Assembly: GCA_030522415.1 (NCBI GenBank)
Contig: CM060109.1
Location: 34,602,892 to 34,666,891 of the forward strand
Source: Channallabes apus
Taxonomy: Eukaryota > Chordata > Actinopteri > Siluriformes > Clariidae
Direction of reading: 5' to 3'
DNA: 64,000 nucleotides
The position numbers and the translations under genes were made by a program. The first letter of the stretch is position 1; every line of letters begins with the position of its first letter. A model generated the notes under the pieces. It was not told where the DNA came from, did not search any database, and saw only the letters and a program-made list of their open reading frames with translations. This document shows, piece after piece, positions 60,483 to 64,000 of this stretch.

Positions 60483-61420
60483 AGATGTCGCCATTAAAAA
60501 CCTGCGTTTCGAGAAAAGGGATCCCGTGACGTGCCGCGGCTTTGCGCGGCTGCGTGCGGGAAGCTGTGAACATGCCCTTCATTACCTGTAGGGGGCAGTC
60601 GTGTTTCAGTCTGAAGTATTGTGTGTCTACTGAAGCCGAAAATGTGTGCAAATTAAACTGCGCATGCGTGTTTGGAGTCGCTGTGTATCAGTCGGTTGGG
60701 AATCATCACGGAGGTACAACACGGTGTGGCTGGAGCTGGAGTTGTTCGAGGTAAGTTTGGCTTTCTTTTTTGGATGTGATTCTCGCTTTCATGACTCCCA
60801 ATTAATGTTCATCTTAATCTCAGGACGTACAATTAGCAATTTCAGTTTTTAATAGTGTGGAGATTCACAAAACACCGTTTTCGTGTAAAAACCTGAACCT
60901 ACGGAGCCCCCATGGGTCCTGTGGTAAATAAATAAATAAATAAAATAATAACGAACCGAGCGCGCGGATTAATACACCGAGATGTGTTTCTTACCCCCAC
61001 CCCGAGTGAAAACGGCGTGTTCAGAGACAAAGCCTCGCCAGTTAGATGCCATTTCTGAACAAACTGAGTCGTGTGTGTTAAAGCATTAAATGGTAAAAGA
61101 GCACTAGCAATAAACGTTTTTTTTTCTGAAGCCGAACTTTATTAATGAGTTACGAGTAAAGAACCTGTACATATGTTCATACAGTATTGACAGCAGCTCT
61201 AATTTACTGCGGTAAAGCCAGCCGCGGTTCAGAAAAACACGGTCAAGCCAGCCGCGATTGATTTTAGTGCGCGCGCATATTACAGCGATTACGGTAGTTT
61301 CATGAACAACACAGAGAGAATGCCCCATATCTGAAAAATGCTGCAGTAAAATAGTTTCATATGTGGTGTGTATATAGTATGGGACGTCCTGAATAAGAAC
61401 TGATCATTGTTTTTTTTTCT
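60483..61420. other. CpG-rich block of unknown nature
   Basis: CpG-dense sequence (CGTGACGTGCCGCGGC, GCGCGGCTGCGTGCGGG, GCGCGCGCATA) starts sharply at the end of the Tc1-like fragment. It includes the first copy of the direct repeat listed next. I cannot name it; a promoter or the 5' UTR of a retroelement are both possible. Confidence 0.35.
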
Positions 61421-61553
61421 GTTTCAGTCTGAAGTATTGTGTGTCTACTGAAGCCGAAAATGTGTGCACATTAAACTGCGCATGCGTGTTTGGAGTCGCT
61501 GTGTGTGCCCGCGCTGTGTACAGTATCAGTCGGTTGGGGATCATCACGGAGGA
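60603..61553 (+). repeat. direct repeat pair of about 110 and 130 bp
   Basis: The block at 60603-60714 recurs at 61421-61553 with very few changes plus a 20-22 bp insertion in the second copy (GTGCCCGCGCTGTGTACAG). Both contain AACTGCGCATGCGTGTTTGG. Spacing between the copies is about 820 bp. Confidence 0.93.
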
Positions 61554-62056
61554 TCTCTTTGATGATTGCCTGGTAAAGCATTGTTTTCTTATTAATTATA
61601 CAATTTATTAATACCTTGAATATAGTGTTTGTTGTATTGGACAGAAGCATATAAATGCAAATGAATATATAAATATGAGTAATTATTGAACGAATTTTCA
61701 TGTTTGGACTAACCCTTTAAATACAAACTCAGCATTCATCATAGGATTTCCTGACACTGTAAAGCCATCTCATGCCATGTTTTACTGATGCAAGATTAGT
61801 GCTAAAGCAATTTAACCCAAGTTTAACAATATGAAGTATATGAAGTGATGGTCATTTTTTTATTATCATTTATTTTTATTATTATTTTTTTCTCAATGAA
61901 GTCAGCACAGGTTAAAGCAATTCAGATTTTTTTTGCTTCTCAAAATAAATGATTTATTTTCTTGTACATTTTATGCAGGGGGACAGACGAAGTGACACCT
62001 TCTTAAAATCCTTGTCCGTGCTGTTGAAGGGGAAGAACCGGTTGGTGTATCCATAA
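61421..62056 (+). other. possible spliced mini-frame (speculative)
   Basis: The second direct-repeat copy continues into an open frame GIITEDLFDDCL that ends exactly at a donor-like CTG|GTAAAG (61572). An acceptor-like TTTTATGCAG ends at 61978. The next 25 codons (GDRRSDTFLKSLSVLLKG...) stay in phase and stop at 62054-62056. I know no matching protein, and a frame this short can be open by chance. Confidence 0.15.
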
Positions 62057-62155
62057 TCCTTGAAGGAGAGGCTATTGTGTGTGTGTGTATGTATATATAT
62101 GGAAATATAATTAATATTTTCGTGTTTAATTACAAAAAAAAAAACATTTTAATGG

Positions 62156-62449
62156 TTAGTGATTGTTGCAGACATTTACACTATTTTTGAGAACTATTAA
62201 GTTCTCCTTCAACGTGTCATAGCCGATAACTGCCCCTTTGAAGCCTTTGAATGGTGTTAAAAATACTTGCAAAACAAGTATTGCAGCCATACATTGGAGG
62301 GAACTTCTGAGGTGGTCAGTGATTGATGGCACGGTCGGTCGGAGGGGGTTGTGATCACACCTATAGATCTTTTGTTCTAGGCTATCGGTCAAATATCGCT
62401 CCACTTGGAAGCAAAAACATGCAAGGGATTTCAGCATCTCGACGCACAT
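62156..62449 (-). other. unassigned 97-codon open frame (speculative)
   Basis: The frame has ordinary protein-like composition (ERYLTDSLEQKIYRCDHN, VFLTPFKGFKGAVIGYDTL) and no low-complexity run, unlike most open frames here. I recognise no domain. It may be a relic of a transposon gene or a chance frame. Confidence 0.15.
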
Positions 62450-62699
62450 ACTAAGCTGTTTATAAAGTAGACACTGTTTGTTTTTTCATTTTGTAATCTT
62501 TCCCGTGTTTACCGTGTACTGTACAATGTATATTCATTTTTTAATGAATTACTGTAAATAAACTACACATTCCGTTGATTTACCAGAAATGACTTTTCTG
62601 TTTTTTTGTGTGTGCTAAACTAAACTTCAGGGTCAAAGTAATAGCGATTTTATTTGAAAAGTATTATATATTTACAATGCTGATAAGTTCAAGCTTAGA

Positions 62700-63610
62700 T
62701 TCATATATAAACTGCTTCAAAGTCTTTCCGTGACCGCTGAAATCCGACAGACGCAGGGCTCAAGGGAGGTGTGTCTGTGTGTGTGTGTGCGCGCGCGTGT
62801 GTATGTGTGTGTGTGCGGGTTAAGGGTGCGCTGCCCTCTCTTGCCCCTGCGTAGAGCCTACACACACACACACATCTATCTATCTATCTATTATATAAAT
62901 ACACATTTGGAATCTGCATCTACATTTTCTGTTACAAGTATAGAATTAGGTTCAGCTGAGACTCATGATCAATGGTGTTAGGGTACTTATGTAGTGATAA
63001 TTAGTTTCAGCCAGATCATTAAAACTAACAATGGACTATGACACTCTTGAGAGGGGATATGAAGGTGTTATTCATTTATTTATTCTCTACAAGGGTGCGA
63101 ACAACAGTACAGACCAAACTATAACTCTCTCTTACTACTATAACAATTCTAGATATAAACAAACAAAATACAGCTTTTTTTCCTCAGAGGTAAACGGAAA
63201 AGTGAAGTTGTTCAGCTGTCACTGCAGCTTCTTCAAAGTCTTCCCACTCCGTGACCACTGAAATCCGACACGACACCACGTTAGGCTACGTCTTGACTCA
63301 TTTGTATACCGACGGTGATTGGATGTTTCCCGAGGGCTCAGGGGAGTGTGTGTGTGTCTGTGTGTGTGTGTGTCTGTGTGTGTGTGTCTATGTCTGTGTG
63401 TGTGTGTGTCTATGTGTGTGCGTCTATGTGTGTGTGTCTGTGTGTGTGTGTGTCTATGTGTGTGCGTCTATGTGTGTGTGTCTGTGTGTGTGTGTCTATG
63501 TGTGTGCGTGCGCGCTCTAAATATAAACAAACAAAATGCAGCTTTTTTTTCAGAGGTAAACGGAAAAGTGAAGATGTTCAGTGTCACTATGCAGATGTTA
63601 CACTCAGTGG
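62700..63610 (+). repeat. diverged tandem duplication with GT tracts
   Basis: AAGTCTTTCCGTGACCGCTG with AAATCCGACA at about 62720 recurs at about 63231 (CCGTGACCACTGAAATCCGA). ATATAAACAAACAAAATACA with CAGAGGTAAACGGAAAAGTG at about 63152 recurs at about 63518 (ATATAAACAAACAAAATGCA, CAGAGGTAAACGGAAAAGTG). A GT-rich tract follows each CCGACA block. Confidence 0.85.
63346..63510 (+). repeat. GT-rich minisatellite
   Basis: TGTGTGTGTCTATGTGTGTG and GCGTCTATGTGTGTGTGTC alternate in about six imperfect units of roughly 26-30 bp. The long Cys/Val-rich open frames over it are artefacts of the repeat. Confidence 0.95.
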
Positions 63611-64000
63611 AGTTACCGAAATCATTGGTTTAGTCCTCATTGAGCTTTTGTTCCTCTTATGTGAGCATAAACAGTGAAACATTCCACAGATTTATAATAC
63701 ACCGCGGCCAAGTGAACCACGTTCCCGTCGAACGAAACGAGGCATAATCGTGGTGTTTGCTTCGGTTATGACACATCATAGTTTATTACCTGCTGTGGTA
63801 GATCTGAATATTTATTCAAACACAATAATAAAGCTTTATATCCTCAGGAGGGCTCAGTACATTGTTTTAGCGATAGTTTCACAGGTTTGAACAAATAATT
63901 TTGTCCATATAGTGTATGTACTGTATTGGCTGGAGTTTAAACAAGCCCATTACATTTTTCCCCTTTTTAACCCAGCATTTTTTAGGGTATATATATATAT
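63611..64000. other. AT-rich end of window without recognised features
   Basis: It ends in (TA)n at the window edge. Nothing else is assigned. Confidence 0.4.

Noticed and set aside
63251..63677. Three long Cys/Val-rich open frames
   Set aside because: The GT minisatellite is open in all three frames; this is not a cysteine-rich protein.

Overview
The window looks like nuclear DNA of a teleost fish. It is AT-rich, dense in (TA)n and (GT)n microsatellites, packed with fish-type Tc1, hAT, Harbinger, Ty3/gypsy and LINE copies, and carries one spliced vertebrate gene. I see no bacterial operons, CRISPR array, rRNA or tRNA gene.

The one host gene I can support is kcnj3 (GIRK1/Kir3.1), a G-protein-gated inward-rectifier potassium channel subunit. 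It lies on the minus strand as three coding exons: exon 1 at 45021-45698, exon 2 at 43791-44007 and exon 3 at 15639-16231. All four splice borders are GT-AG and the phases match (0 and 1). Joined, they give a 495-residue protein, close to the roughly 500 residues of mammalian GIRK1. Intron 1 is about 1.0 kb and intron 2 about 27.6 kb. A CpG-rich stretch at 46.0-46.6 kb is the likely promoter, and a splice acceptor just before the ATG hints at a 5' UTR intron.

Region by region: 0-15 kb, downstream of kcnj3, holds a Tc1-like element with one nonsense codon, a truncated Ty3/gypsy element (minus strand) lying between two pieces of another repeat, and a second gypsy remnant (plus strand) whose 3' LTR contains a Harbinger-type MITE. 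16-44 kb is intron 2. It holds a hAT element carrying an inserted Tc1 element with an intact 338-codon transposase, a second hAT with BED-finger remnants, a 1.1 kb fold-back element and several decayed Tc1 relics. 46-64 kb, upstream of kcnj3, holds an 815-bp Tc1-like element whose ORF keeps only the DNA-binding domain, a LINE 3' end, a tRNA-like SINE copy, a defective Tc1 element, a perfect 76-bp palindrome, a nest of hAT, LTR and hAT inside a Tc1-like gene, and CpG-rich direct repeats beside GT-rich tandem repeats.

Apart from kcnj3 the window is transposon sediment, and insertion order can be read from target-site duplications (four perfect 8-bp hAT duplications are visible). The only intact-looking transposase is the Tc1 ORF at 23108-24124. 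I found no clearly novel multi-gene system. The items most worth checking are the palindrome, the catalytic-core-less transposase ORF, the fold-back element and the CpG-rich duplicated block near 61 kb.
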